Positions 8,687-17,846 are shown, numbered from the stretch's first letter. The stretch: 64,000 nucleotides of DNA from Anaerocolumna sp047777345 (GCA_047777345.1 JBKEEJ010000005.1:62001-126000), one strand, 5' to 3'. Notes: a model not told the origin generated them from the letters alone. Numbers and translations are program-made.

Positions 8687-10048
8687 ATGGTACCATTGGT
8701 AAGCATTATTGTGCCAATATATAATTCTGAAAAGACGTTGAGCAGATGTATTGACAGCATTTTGAATCAAACGTATAAAGAATTTGAATTAATATTATTA
8801 AATGATGGCAGCACGGATTCTTCCGGTCAGATTTGTGATATGTATGCGGGCAAAGACAGACGTATTCGTGTTATACATAAGGAAAATACAGGTGTTTCAG
8901 ATACCCGTAATCAGGGAATTGCTGCTGCAAAAGGGGAATATCTGCAATTTGTGGACAGTGATGACTGGATTACACCGGATGCCACGGAACTTTTCGTGGG
9001 TGCGGCTACAGAACATCAATGTGATATGGTTATTGCAGATTTTTACCGAGTTATAGGAGAACGTGTATCCCATAAAGGTGCAATTGAACAAGAAGGAATA
9101 ATGGATCGGGTTTCCTATGCAACTTATATGATGCAGAAACCGGCAGATTTTTATTATGGAGTTTTGTGGAACAAATTTTATAAACGTTCTATTGTGGAAA
9201 AATACCAGCTAAAAATGGATGATTCCATCAGCTGGTGCGAAGATTTTATCTTTAATTTGGAATATATTCGTAATATCCAGGCGGTTTATGTAATGAAGAT
9301 ACCGGTATATTATTATGTAAAAACTAAAGGATCCCTGGTTTCACAAGGCAAAAGTGTGAAAAAGACAATTCAGATGAAGCGTACGGTATTTGCATATTAT
9401 AATAATTTTTATAAGGATGTTTTTGGCGAAGAGGAGTATGAAAAGAAAAGAGGACAAATATACCGTTTTTTAATTGACGCAGCCAGTGATGGAAAAGTTG
9501 CCCTGCCTATTAAGCCGGGAAATTACTGGCTGGGTTCTGAAAGAACTTATATAAGCGAAAGCATAAAGGCAGGAGAGGGCTTTTTATTTGATATTTACAG
9601 GGAACAGAAATTACTGGAAAAGCTGTTGGAAGAGGCAGCGATAAAGAACGAGATATCAATCGTTGATGTAAAGCTGTTATACTTTTTGAGCCTGTCATAT
9701 AAAAACTGCACATTTAAAGAAATAGCTGCCATATTAAACATTACCAGAAAAGAATTAAACACGGCAATTCAGAAATTGCTTGCAAAGGACTTGATTGAAG
9801 CAAAAGAAAAACCAGAAAAAAAGGCAAAGAAAAACATAAAAAGTAAAGAAAATCAAAAAGAGAAAAAAAGAAAACTGGATTCATGGGACTATGTGGTGAC
9901 TCCGTCAGCCGGCGTCGTTTTATCAAAAATAAAATGTATTTTAAATGAATTTGAACAAATACAGTACGAGGGTTTTTCCGAAGATGAAATGGCCATGTAT
10001 AAAAAATTAAATGAAAAGAGAAATCAGAACATCAGAAAGGCACTCTGA
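8687..10048 (+). CDS. Family 2 glycosyltransferase with C-terminal MarR-like winged-helix extension
   Basis: 453 residues, ribosome binding site AGGAGG. Residues 3-~120 are a GT-A/GT2 domain: VSIIVPIYNSEKTLSRCIDS, LLNDGSTDSSG and the DxD-type FVDSDDW. A helical region to ~310 is common in GT2 enzymes such as EpsJ/WcaA types. Residues ~335-370 then read as a helix-turn-helix (FKEIAAILNITRKELNTAIQ, then KLLAKDLIE). A Lys-rich linker (~366-394) follows, then a tail resembling the end of MarR proteins (VVTPSAGVVLSKI, GFSEDEMAMYKKLNEKRNQN). GT2 enzymes transfer sugars to cell-surface acceptors in the cytoplasm; the DNA-binding-like tail is unusual (see findings). An intrinsic terminator follows at 10110. 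Confidence 0.85.
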   Translation: MVPLVSIIVPIYNSEKTLSRCIDSILNQTYKEFELILLNDGSTDSSGQICDMYAGKDRRIRVIHKENTGVSDTRNQGIAAAKGEYLQFVDSDDWITPDATELFVGAATEHQCDMVIADFYRVIGERVSHKGAIEQEGIMDRVSYATYMMQKPADFYYGVLWNKFYKRSIVEKYQLKMDDSISWCEDFIFNLEYIRNIQAVYVMKIPVYYYVKTKGSLVSQGKSVKKTIQMKRTVFAYYNNFYKDVFGEEEYEKKRGQIYRFLIDAASDGKVALPIKPGNYWLGSERTYISESIKAGEGFLFDIYREQKLLEKLLEEAAIKNEISIVDVKLLYFLSLSYKNCTFKEIAAILNITRKELNTAIQKLLAKDLIEAKEKPEKKAKKNIKSKENQKEKKRKLDSWDYVVTPSAGVVLSKIKCILNEFEQIQYEGFSEDEMAMYKKLNEKRNQNIRKAL

Positions 10049-10109
10049 TAAACGGATAAAATAAAGAAATATTGTGGAAAGTAAATAACCAAAATAAGTA
10101 CAAAAACGA

Positions 10110-10138
10110 CCACTGGATTTTTCCAGTGGCCTTTTTTT
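10110..10138 (+). terminator. Intrinsic terminator of the glycosyltransferase operon
   Basis: CCACTGGA and TCCAGTGG pair as an 8-bp stem around a TTTT loop, followed by seven T residues. It lies 61 bases after the glycosyltransferase stop and just before the 3' end of the converging subtilase gene. Confidence 0.85.
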
Positions 10139-10180
10139 CACGAAGTTTTTAACTTAACCAATTCAGCTTTAACGTCTGGG

Positions 10181-12052
10181 TTACTGTATGGCAGGGGTGT
10201 TATTACCTGGTACACTTTTCCCGCCTGACACTGAATTTCCTGGCAGACCGTTAGCAGGCCAAGAACTTCCTTGCCCGGATTTTCCGGTAATCTGAATTAC
10301 CCGAACAGTTTCATTACCGGCTTTGTCGCATGCATAAAAAGTATAGGTTCCGCCTGTCGTTACAAAGAACAGGGCCAATCCGTTGCTGTCAACAGTAAAG
10401 ACATGTCCGGCACTGCCGCCCTGAAAGTATTCGGCGGGCAAAGTACCTGGGGCATAGGCGGTTACAGCCAGGTCATTGTTTTCATCCAAAACTTGTACCT
10501 GAAGATATTGCCGGTTATTTTGTGCAATTAACCTGGCGGTAATTACCGGTGCGCTGCCGGATGAGTTGCCAGATGCGGATGAATGATCAGATGAAGATGT
10601 AGTCTTTGAAGCATCCCATGTATCACCGGATAAGGTAGATATATCATAGGACAGTGCGGCACCTAAATCCAGCATACCGCCTGTTGCCACCTGACCATCC
10701 AGGCTGTCCAGTTTCTTTACGGAATTAAGCAGGATTTCCTTGACATCGGCCAGTGTAATGTCTTTATAGTAGGAGTATACCATTGCGGCGGCTGCGGTAA
10801 CCATGGGAGCTGCCATGGAGGTACCTGTCATGTAGCTGTATCCGTTATCTGAGGTGGTACTTAAGATATATGAGCCGGGAGCTGCCAGGTCTACGCAGGA
10901 TACGCCATAATTGGAACTGTAATGCAAAGAACCGTTGTAATTTAAATTTGCAACACTAATAATATTATCCAAATCATAAGACGCAGGATAACAAGGAGAT
11001 ACATCAATATTGGCTTTGTCATTACCTGCGGCTACTACAAAGAGCATAGAACTGTTTGCTATGGCCTGATACAGCGCCGGGTCATTAACGGAGGTTCCTA
11101 GGCTTAAGTTACAGATGGATGCGCCGTTGTCTTCGGCATACTGGATTGCTTTGATAATGGATTCGGTACTGCCACTGCCGTCTTTGCCGCCAAGAGCTTT
11201 GACTATCATGATTTTAACGCCATCACCCTGAATAATACCGGCTATACCCGTACCGTTGTCTGCCTTTGCCGCTATGGTTCCGGCTCCGTGTGTCCCGTGA
11301 TCGTCCTCAGAACCAGTATAGACTTTGTTGTTATTGGAATAGAAATTCCACCCGTAAACATCATCTATGTAGCCGTTATCGTCATCATCAATTCCGTTTC
11401 CGGCTATTTCGTCCTCATTGACCCAAATGCTGTCCGCAAGTTCTTCGTGGGTATAGTCTACGCCCGTATCAATAAGGGCGACCACCACATCCCGGTTACT
11501 TTTATAGACTTTCCAGGCATCATCCAAATTGATGTCAATGCCGGAGGCGGCTTTTGTCTGCTGCGTGGCGGACATAAGTTTATAGGACATGTTTTTCATT
11601 GTTCTATTCCTTACCCCGCCAGGTTGTCCGAAATCATCCGGCATTGTCCATTGACCTGGTGCGGACGGCGTATCAAAGGGAGAGTCAAATACAGGGAACT
11701 GATTGTGCTGCTCCTGCATTTTAAAGCTGCCATCATTATCGAGGGCCCACTGCTGAGTTAACAAAGGGTCGTTGGCAGAAAGGGATGTTTTGGTGTAAGT
11801 ATAATTGGGTTGAATTGACGTAACAGTCTCATCGCTGGACAAGGTTTCCAATAGCGAGGCCAGAGAAGCCTTATCTTCATAAGAGAATACTTTATAAGAT
11901 CCATCCGTATATCCAACCAAAATTTCGTCATTTTCATAATCAGATAAGCTATCGGAGCTGGCTGCTAACGCCTTAGTGGGCAGATAAGCAATCAGCAAGG
12001 CTACAGTCAGAAAACAAGCAATAAGACGTGATATGTGATTCGATTTTTTCAT
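10181..12052 (-). CDS. Secreted subtilisin-like serine protease (S8)
   Basis: 623 residues from ATG at 12052, chosen because GAAAGGATG precedes it and it opens a clean signal peptide (MKKSNHISRLIACFLTVALL, likely cut after ALA); an upstream in-frame ATG would add 13 polar residues. A ~100-residue propeptide region follows (DEILVGYTDGSYKVF), then the S8 domain with the triad: Asp in ALIDTGVDYTHEEL (~193), His in DDHGTHGAGTIAA (~252) and Ser in MTGTSMAAPMVTAAAA (~410). The last ~130 residues are a Ser/Gly-rich linker and an Ig-like module (HVFTVDSNGLALFFVTTGG) of the sort that binds surfaces or substrates. It probably degrades extracellular protein. The gene is monocistronic. Confidence 0.9.
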   Translation of the reverse strand: MKKSNHISRLIACFLTVALLIAYLPTKALAASSDSLSDYENDEILVGYTDGSYKVFSYEDKASLASLLETLSSDETVTSIQPNYTYTKTSLSANDPLLTQQWALDNDGSFKMQEQHNQFPVFDSPFDTPSAPGQWTMPDDFGQPGGVRNRTMKNMSYKLMSATQQTKAASGIDINLDDAWKVYKSNRDVVVALIDTGVDYTHEELADSIWVNEDEIAGNGIDDDDNGYIDDVYGWNFYSNNNKVYTGSEDDHGTHGAGTIAAKADNGTGIAGIIQGDGVKIMIVKALGGKDGSGSTESIIKAIQYAEDNGASICNLSLGTSVNDPALYQAIANSSMLFVVAAGNDKANIDVSPCYPASYDLDNIISVANLNYNGSLHYSSNYGVSCVDLAAPGSYILSTTSDNGYSYMTGTSMAAPMVTAAAAMVYSYYKDITLADVKEILLNSVKKLDSLDGQVATGGMLDLGAALSYDISTLSGDTWDASKTTSSSDHSSASGNSSGSAPVITARLIAQNNRQYLQVQVLDENNDLAVTAYAPGTLPAEYFQGGSAGHVFTVDSNGLALFFVTTGGTYTFYACDKAGNETVRVIQITGKSGQGSSWPANGLPGNSVSGGKSVPGNNTPAIQ

Positions 12053-12170
12053 TTGATCATCCTTTCTTTGCTTTTTTGCAGAGGGAGACAATCATCCCTC
12101 AATTTTACCTAAAGTATAAGACACGAAGCTTAAATGAACCTAAAAAATTTTTGAATGGTTAAAATGAACA

Positions 12171-12190
12171 ACGTAAAAACATTTTTACGT
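12171..12190. other. Short perfect palindrome upstream of the subtilase gene
   Basis: ACGTAAAAA (12171-12179) and TTTTTACGT (12182-12190) are exact inverted copies two bases apart, about 120 bases upstream of the subtilase start. It could be a regulator site or a weak hairpin. Confidence 0.35.
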
Positions 12191-12325
12191 GAGTCATTAC
12201 AAAAACGGTGGGTTTAAGACCTGCCGGGCTTTTTTTAAGTTTGGCACATATAAGTAAAACAGGTTTGTTTTAAAAACAAATAAATAGTATAATATTTGGA
12301 AATAGTTGTTAAGGAACTCTAAGGC

Positions 12326-12486
12326 ATGAATGTACTTATTATGAATTGCAGCCCTGTGCGAACAGAGTGATAGTATAGAACACTTCTACGGACATTTTGA
12401 AATACAATGTTGTGGTAATCTCAGGCTGTGTTCAGTTGTGCAGGCAAGATGTAGAAGCAAAAGAAAATGAGATATTAGCTTTGTAG
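12326..12486 (+). pseudogene. Decayed NADPH-dependent FMN reductase (flavodoxin-fold) remnant
   Basis: An ATG at 12326 after AAGG opens MNVLIMNCSPVRTE and then stops at 12368. The first strand and phosphate loop resemble the MKVLIINGSPR start of NADPH-dependent FMN reductases. About 50 bases on, in another frame, 12424-12486 reads GCVQLCRQDVEAKENEILAL, like the Cys-rich Gly-Cys-x2-x-Cys segment of that family. A start and a middle piece in different frames, with no C-terminal half, suggest a truncated, frameshifted gene. The rest of the 504-base gap (12053-12556) shows no other gene. Confidence 0.4.
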
Positions 12487-12556
12487 AGACATTCTGGATA
12501 CCAACCAATAATCATACTGAATGGTAATTAAGCAATGATGGCAAAGGAGCGCTATT

Positions 12557-12994
12557 ATGGTTAATTTGATAGCACATGGTTTAATTATTAAAGATGATAA
12601 AGTACTGTTGATTAAAAGAAGCCGGATAAAAAGAGGCAAGCCTAATTTTAACCCAGAGCGTTGGGATTTTCCCGGAGGGACTGTAGAAAGAAACGAGAAC
12701 CCCCGTAAGGCAGTGGTACGTGAAGTAAAGGAAGAAACCAATTGCACTGCGATTCCAAGGAATATTCTGTATGACATGTATCAGTTTGATACCAGAAAAG
12801 AAATGGGGTTTCTTACGCTAATATATCAAATGGATATTGTTGACTGTTCCCATATTCGATTGGACCCGGAAGAACACACAGAATACAGGTGGATTAGTGT
12901 GAATGAAATATTGGATCCTCATTTATCCTTAGATATATTGGAGTATATTGTTCCGTCAATAAAAGTTTTATGTGATTATAATAAAGAGGGTTAA
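12557..12994 (+). CDS. Nudix hydrolase
   Basis: 145 residues, with AAAGGAG upstream. Strand LIAHGLIIKDDKVLLIKRS is followed by the Nudix box at residues ~38-60: GGTVERNE, seven residues, then REVKEETNC, which fits Gx5Ex7REUxEExGU except for Asn at the final Gly position. Nudix enzymes hydrolyse a nucleoside diphosphate linked to another group, using Mg2+ on the REUxEE glutamates. The RSRIKRGKPNFNPERWDFPGG segment resembles MutT/NUDT-type house-cleaning enzymes. The substrate cannot be assigned. It stands alone. Confidence 0.85.
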   Translation: MVNLIAHGLIIKDDKVLLIKRSRIKRGKPNFNPERWDFPGGTVERNENPRKAVVREVKEETNCTAIPRNILYDMYQFDTRKEMGFLTLIYQMDIVDCSHIRLDPEEHTEYRWISVNEILDPHLSLDILEYIVPSIKVLCDYNKEG

Positions 12995-13394
12995 AAAGTC
13001 AACATATAATAACAATATTTTTCATTAATAACAATATATCTAAAACAGAGTAGAAATAATTTCTATAAAACTGAAAGTTATTATGAAAAAAACTAACCGA
13101 CATGACTAAAATGTGCTAAAATGTAGCTATGTATTATTAAGATTAATATTATTAATTGAAATCTCTGGGCCATCTTTGATTTGGACCATTTTAAGGTGAG
13201 GGCGTATATTTTTAGTACAAGGATGGTGATAGTTAATATAATTGGGCTTGATATTATAAACCTGGAAAGTGTATAAAATACTTAGTTTTAAATGAAAGTA
13301 TATTGAATACTTTATTTTATATCCTCGATATACCTTCATGGAAACATATCGAGGGTATATTTATTATAATGTATTTGTGCAGGGAGTCTGACTT
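12995..13394. other. AT-rich intergenic region upstream of brnQ
   Basis: 400 bases without a gene. I looked for a T-box leader and did not find the AGGGTGGNACCGCG antiterminator element. The only clear structure is the hairpin at 13319-13360. Confidence 0.5.
13319..13360 (+). promoter_or_regulatory. Hairpin in the brnQ leader
   Basis: ATATCCTCGATAT pairs with ATATCGAGGGTAT across a 14-base loop and is followed by an AT-rich stretch 35 bases before the brnQ start. It may be an attenuator or an RNA-stability hairpin; no known riboswitch is recognised. Confidence 0.4.
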
Positions 13395-14762
13395 ATGAAA
13401 GAAAAACTAGATTTTAAATCGAATTTGCTAATTGGTTCATTATTATTCGGATTATTTTTTGGTGCAGGCAATTTGATATTTCCCGTTCAAATGGGACAGT
13501 TGTCGGGTAATCATGTAATACCTGCAACGATTGGGTTCTTAATTACCGGAGTAGGGCTTCCCTTGTTAGGAGTTATTTCGGCCGCTCTTTCTAAAAGTGA
13601 AAGCCTCTTTGATCTGGCAAGGCCTGTAAGCAGGGTATATTCTATTTTATTTACATGTATGCTGTATTTGACAATCGGCCCTTTATTCGCGATTCCACGT
13701 ACTGCTACGGTTGCATTTGAAGTAGGATTGGATCCTTTCATTGATAAAAAATATCTTCAGATTGGGTTATTTGTATTTTCATTTATTTTCTTTGCAGTTA
13801 CCCTTTATTTTTCACTAAGATCGGGAAGAATACTGGATTGGGTGGGAAAATACCTTACTCCAATATTTCTGGTCCTTTTGTCCATATTAGTGATTGCAAC
13901 TTATGTAAAACCAATGGGACAAGCAGGCCGGTTTGCACCACAGGGAGATTATATTAACAAACCGCTATTTTCAGGAATATTAGACGGATATAATACGATG
14001 GATGCCTTGGCATCCCTTGCATTCGCAATTGTAATTACTTCAAATATAGAAAAGTTAGGGGTAAAAAATCCCAAAAGGAAAGCAATGGAAACTTTTAAAT
14101 CGGGCTTTGTGTGTCTTGTGGGAATGAGTGTTATTTATGCGTCACTGGCCTTTATGGGTGCTACAAGCTTAGGAAGTGTTGGCAGTGCTGATAACGGAGG
14201 CACAATTATGTCCATGGTAAGTGAGCATTATTTTGGCTTTATCGGTAAAGTATTGCTGGCCGCAATCGTAACAGTTGCCTGTATGAAAACGGCAATCGGC
14301 TTAATTACTTCATGCGGACAAATGTTTAGACAATTGTTTCCAAACTCCATATCTTATAATAAATATGCCGTCCTGTTTACCGCTTTTTCTTTTATAATTG
14401 CCAATTTTGGATTAAATAAAATTATTCAGCTGTCTTTGCCGGTACTTATGTTTCTTTATCCGTTAGCAATTACTTTAATCCCGTTATCGCTATTAACACC
14501 CCTTATTCACAAACAGGGAGATATATTTAGGTGGACAACCATATTTACCGTTATAGCGGCATTTTTTGATTTTTGTAATGCATTACCGGATAATTTGAAA
14601 GAAACTGGAATAATTCAGGCAGTAATTGATTTTGCTCGCAGGTATTTGCCGGGATTTGACTATGGATTTGGCTGGGTTATACCGGCACTGGGAGGTTTCG
14701 TGATAGGAACGGTCCTATGGAAAATTCGATTAAAAGAGGAAAGTTTGAATTTAGAAAACTGA
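13395..14762 (+). CDS. brnQ: Branched-chain amino acid transport system II carrier protein
   Basis: 455 residues and about 12 hydrophobic segments, the normal BrnQ length. The signature LLFGLFFGAGNLIFPVQMGQ lies near residues 16-35, with VTLYFSLRSGRILDWVGKYLTP in the middle. BrnQ carriers import leucine, isoleucine and valine with Na+ or H+. The ribosome binding site is CAGGGAG 8 bases before ATG. Transcription is monocistronic. A hairpin in the leader (13319) may control expression. Confidence 0.92.
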   Translation: MKEKLDFKSNLLIGSLLFGLFFGAGNLIFPVQMGQLSGNHVIPATIGFLITGVGLPLLGVISAALSKSESLFDLARPVSRVYSILFTCMLYLTIGPLFAIPRTATVAFEVGLDPFIDKKYLQIGLFVFSFIFFAVTLYFSLRSGRILDWVGKYLTPIFLVLLSILVIATYVKPMGQAGRFAPQGDYINKPLFSGILDGYNTMDALASLAFAIVITSNIEKLGVKNPKRKAMETFKSGFVCLVGMSVIYASLAFMGATSLGSVGSADNGGTIMSMVSEHYFGFIGKVLLAAIVTVACMKTAIGLITSCGQMFRQLFPNSISYNKYAVLFTAFSFIIANFGLNKIIQLSLPVLMFLYPLAITLIPLSLLTPLIHKQGDIFRWTTIFTVIAAFFDFCNALPDNLKETGIIQAVIDFARRYLPGFDYGFGWVIPALGGFVIGTVLWKIRLKEESLNLEN

Positions 14763-14964
14763 GTATCACTTAACCAATAACAATAGTAAGTTTGGTTCTG
14801 AGTAAATGTAAAATTACAGGTGGTGTAACATATGCTTGAGGTGCAAGGAGGGTCTTACCGAAATTGATTCAGTGTAAGTATAAGATTATTGACATAATGT
14901 TTTTAATAGATTAAACTCAAAATATTAATGGAAAAGGTCCTTATTTTTACTGCAGGAGGTTTCT

Positions 14965-15387
14965 ATGAAAAAATGGTTAACAACCTTAGGGTATAGAATA
15001 AATGGCTTTATGCAAGGCCGTTACGGCTATGATGAGTTTTCCAGGTTTCTGCTTATTGCAGGCCTTGTTCTGATGGCTGTTTCTTGTTTTCCATATCTTC
15101 ATTTTTTATATATCCTTGGTTTTGCAGGAGTGGTATGGTCATGGGTTCGTACTATGTCAAAGAATATTTATAAACGGCAGATGGAACGCAATAAATATTT
15201 GGGCGTAAAGAACAAGGTTACACAGCAATTCCGTCTGTATAAAAATATATGGCGTGACCGCAAGACCCACAAATATTATAAATGTCCGGGCTGTGCCGCT
15301 TTCGTACGTATCAGAAAGCCGGAAAAAGGCAGGCGAATTTTGGTTACTTGCCCGAAATGCAGACAGAGCTTTGAAAAAAGAACATAA
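14965..15387 (+). CDS. Small membrane-anchored zinc-ribbon protein
   Basis: 140 residues, ribosome binding site AGGAGG. Two hydrophobic helices span about residues 30-65 (LLIAGLVLMAVSCFPYLHFL and a second). A basic region follows, then a C-terminal zinc ribbon: YKCPGC, about 20 residues, then TCPKCRQSF. This arrangement (two helices, basic linker, CxxC-x20-CxxC) recurs in short Lachnospiraceae proteins of unknown function. It may bind nucleic acid or protein at the membrane, but no reaction can be named. The 200 bases upstream carry no recognised element. Confidence 0.65.
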   Translation: MKKWLTTLGYRINGFMQGRYGYDEFSRFLLIAGLVLMAVSCFPYLHFLYILGFAGVVWSWVRTMSKNIYKRQMERNKYLGVKNKVTQQFRLYKNIWRDRKTHKYYKCPGCAAFVRIRKPEKGRRILVTCPKCRQSFEKRT

Positions 15388-15498
15388 GTATGGTTTATGG
15401 TTGAATTTAAGTACTTCAAAGTAATAATTAGTAATTCGAGTCAAATTAATCTAATGATTTTAATTTCATAATTTTGTAGTTAGTAGGGAGATAATACA

Positions 15499-16293
15499 AT
15501 GAAAACAGCATTAACTATCGCAGGAAGTGATTCCAGCGGAGGAGCCGGAATCCAGGCAGATATAAAGACCATGACAGCAAACGGTGTCTATGCTATGAGT
15601 GCCATTACTGCACTTACGGCACAGAATACAACTGGTGTGGCAGGAATTATGGAAGTCACTCCGGAATTTCTAAGCAAACAGTTGGATTGTGTTTTTACCG
15701 ACATTTTCCCTGACGCAGTTAAAATTGGTATGGTTTCATCAGCCCAATTAATTGAGACCATATCGGAAAAGCTAAAGTTTTATCATGCAAGAAACATTGT
15801 GGTTGATCCTGTAATGGTTTCCACCAGTGGTTCAAAGCTTCTTCAGGATGACGCCATTGAAACGTTAAAAAGAAGTTTGATTCCCCAGGCAACCTTATTG
15901 ACACCCAATATTCCGGAAGCTTCTGTACTCTCCGGGGTATCCATTGAAAACGAAGAAGATATGGTAAAAGCGGCCAGGATTATCAGCGAACAATACGGAT
16001 GTGCCGTTCTTTGCAAAGGCGGGCATAAAGTAAACGATGCCAATGATTTATTATATTATAATCATCAGTACAAATGGTTTATGGGAGAAAAAATAAATAA
16101 TAAAAATACCCATGGAACCGGCTGTACCTTATCCAGCGCCATTGCCTGCGGCCTTGCCAAAGGCATGGATTTGGATACATCAATACAGCTGGCAAAGGAT
16201 TATATATCAGGCGCATTAAAGGCAATGCTTGATTTGGGAAAAGGAAGCGGCCCCCTTAACCATATGTGGAATATCTGTAATGCGGGGAAATAA
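15499..16293 (+). CDS. thiD: Hydroxymethylpyrimidine/phosphomethylpyrimidine kinase family (may act as pyridoxine kinase)
   Basis: 264 residues, the usual ThiD length. The ribokinase-like fold is clear: LTIAGSDSSGGAGIQADIKT at residues 4-23, DPVMVSTSGSKLL in the middle, and the C-terminal anion hole NTHGTGCTLSSAIACGLAKG with the catalytic Asp replaced by the family's GTGC cysteine motif. ThiD phosphorylates HMP and HMP-P for thiamine synthesis. There is no TPP riboswitch in the 110 bases upstream and no other thi gene nearby, so the closely related pyridoxal/pyridoxine kinase role seen in some Firmicutes ThiD paralogs is a real alternative. A terminator follows at 16365. Confidence 0.88.
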   Translation: MKTALTIAGSDSSGGAGIQADIKTMTANGVYAMSAITALTAQNTTGVAGIMEVTPEFLSKQLDCVFTDIFPDAVKIGMVSSAQLIETISEKLKFYHARNIVVDPVMVSTSGSKLLQDDAIETLKRSLIPQATLLTPNIPEASVLSGVSIENEEDMVKAARIISEQYGCAVLCKGGHKVNDANDLLYYNHQYKWFMGEKINNKNTHGTGCTLSSAIACGLAKGMDLDTSIQLAKDYISGALKAMLDLGKGSGPLNHMWNICNAGK

Positions 16294-16364
16294 CAATTGG
16301 AGGCATTTAAACCAAGTGGTCTTTAAAGCTAGTTGGCGGAATGGCAAAAGACTATTCGGATTTC

Positions 16365-16398
16365 AAAAAAGTCATCCTTAAACCGGGATGGCTTTTTT
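16365..16398 (+). terminator. Intrinsic terminator after thiD
   Basis: AAAAAAGTCATCC pairs (one G-T) with GGATGGCTTTTTT across an 8-base loop, ending in six T residues, about 70 bases after the thiD stop. Confidence 0.8.
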
Positions 16399-16517
16399 GA
16401 TTGAATAAGACCAGAAACCTTTGTTTTTAACAGGAAGAGTTCCACCGGTTATTTTGGCAGACAATACCGGTAAGAAAATGGTGGATTTTAGCATTTATAT
16501 AATTTAAAATGAATGAG

Positions 16518-16550
16518 ATATGTTGAATTTTTAGTTTTATTTCAACATAT
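16518..16550. promoter_or_regulatory. 10-bp inverted repeat upstream of the EFR1 gene
   Basis: ATATGTTGAA (16518-16527) and its exact reverse complement TTCAACATAT (16541-16550) lie 13 bases apart, about 63 bases before the EFR1 start. It could be an operator; the regulator is unknown. Confidence 0.45.
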
Positions 16551-16612
16551 AAAATGTAAAGACAGAATAAAACAGAGTCAAAGACTATAGAGAAAGACTG
16601 GAGATTCAGAAT

Positions 16613-17389
16613 ATGGTATTATATTTTTCAGGTACGGGAAATACAGAATATATAGCCAAATTAATTGCGGAGGGATTAGGTGACCAATGTTTGGACTTGT
16701 TTCAGCGAATTCGGACCAACGATAAGTCCCCATTGTATTCGGAAAAAACTTACGTAATTTGCACTCCTATATATGTTTGTGAAATGCCCTTGTTTTTGGT
16801 GAAATATTTAAAGTCATTAACTTTTGAGGGAAATAAAAACATGTATTTTGTTTTTACAAGCGGAGGCTATTGTGGCAGCGCCAAGGTTCAGGCAAAACTT
16901 TTTTCAGTCAGAAAAAAATTAAAATGTCTGGGCTGCGCCGAATTTGTAATGCCAAGAAATTATGTTGCCAACAGAAAATATGCTATGGACGAGGAAACGG
17001 TAATCCGTTCCAAAATTTCAAATGCTACGAAAAAAGTAGGACAGGTTGTGGAAGATATTAAAAATGAAAGAAAGATAAAAAGCCGGCACGTGTGGCTTTT
17101 TGAAACCTTAATAATCGCCCACTTTGCGCCGATTTGGACAAAGTATAAACTGGTTGCAAAGGATTTTTATGCCACGGATGCATGTGTGGGATGCAAATTA
17201 TGCGAAAAGGTTTGTCCTTTTAACAATATTAAAGTGGTTGACAAAAAGCCCGTATGGGAAGACCGCTGCACACATTGCATGGCCTGCATTTCAAAATGCC
17301 CCAAGTATGCCATAGAATATGGTAATGTAACACAGGGCAAAAAAAGATATGTTCTGAAAAAATACGTTTCCGACAGGAAAACTGATTAA
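16613..17389 (+). CDS. EFR1-type flavodoxin/ferredoxin fusion protein
   Basis: 258 residues. The N-terminus (VLYFSGTGNTEYIAKLIAEG) is the FMN phosphate-binding loop of a flavodoxin-like domain, with TPIYVCEMPLFLVKYL in the middle. The C-terminus has two [4Fe-4S] clusters: CVGCKLCEKVCP and CTHCMACISKCP near residues 192-233. The family (EFR1 ferrodoxin) is widespread in anaerobic Clostridia and probably passes electrons between FMN and iron-sulfur centres; the partner is unknown. GGAG lies 10 bases before the ATG. It stands alone between two untranslated gaps. Confidence 0.88.
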   Translation: MVLYFSGTGNTEYIAKLIAEGLGDQCLDLFQRIRTNDKSPLYSEKTYVICTPIYVCEMPLFLVKYLKSLTFEGNKNMYFVFTSGGYCGSAKVQAKLFSVRKKLKCLGCAEFVMPRNYVANRKYAMDEETVIRSKISNATKKVGQVVEDIKNERKIKSRHVWLFETLIIAHFAPIWTKYKLVAKDFYATDACVGCKLCEKVCPFNNIKVVDKKPVWEDRCTHCMACISKCPKYAIEYGNVTQGKKRYVLKKYVSDRKTD

Positions 17390-17562
17390 GACCAGACTTA
17401 TGTAAAAGGCACCATGACAAAATAGTACATACTGCACCAGGAAAATGTCTTTTGTTGTAAATTCCGTTAGACAAAATATCGGGAATGTCTAAATTTTATT
17501 GGTTTTATAAAGGTTTTTAGACAAAATGAATAAGATGACCAAGGGAAAAATGACATTAATTG

Positions 17563-17591
17563 TTGTTAAAAATTTTTTCTAGTGATATAAT
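17563..17591 (+). promoter_or_regulatory. Sigma-A-type promoter and long leader for the radical SAM/degV operon
   Basis: TTGTTA (17563-17568), a 17-base spacer and TATAAT (17586-17591) form a good promoter about 255 bases before the radical SAM start. The rest of the 457-base gap (17390-17846) is therefore mostly a long 5' leader. It holds a 17-codon reading frame with a ribosome binding site at 17616 that may or may not be translated. No known riboswitch is recognised. Confidence 0.55.
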
Positions 17592-17846
17592 TTATGCAAT
17601 AAGGGAGTAGCCAGCATGTTTTACCGTACACCTTCCTTTCATATTGGGAATCAAAGGGTTATCTTGTAAATTTTAATCATACCACATATCAGCTTCATAC
17701 AGGATACGAAAATACTGACTTGTCCCAAAAATGTAATATTTATAAGTTTATGGTATTAAGAATTTGTGCCCGATGAATTTTATAATTACATTTCCTATAA
17801 GAAGAACATCATAATCAGAGTATAGGATTATAAGGAGGAGAAAAAT

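Noticed and set aside
11288..11761. A 157-codon plus-strand reading frame inside the subtilase
   Set aside because: It is antisense to the catalytic region of a clear S8 protease and has no independent start signal or homology that I recognise.
12171..12260. Terminator-like GC run (GGTGGGT...ACCTGCC and T tract near 12210-12236)
   Set aside because: It needs two wobble pairs, and no plus-strand gene ends before it; it was not listed as a terminator.
12995..13394. T-box riboswitch upstream of brnQ
   Set aside because: A 400-base leader suggested one, but the conserved antiterminator bulge sequence is absent and no specifier loop could be traced.
15388..15498. TPP riboswitch upstream of thiD
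   Set aside because: Only 110 bases are available and the CUGAGA and CUGAUC-type conserved boxes are absent.
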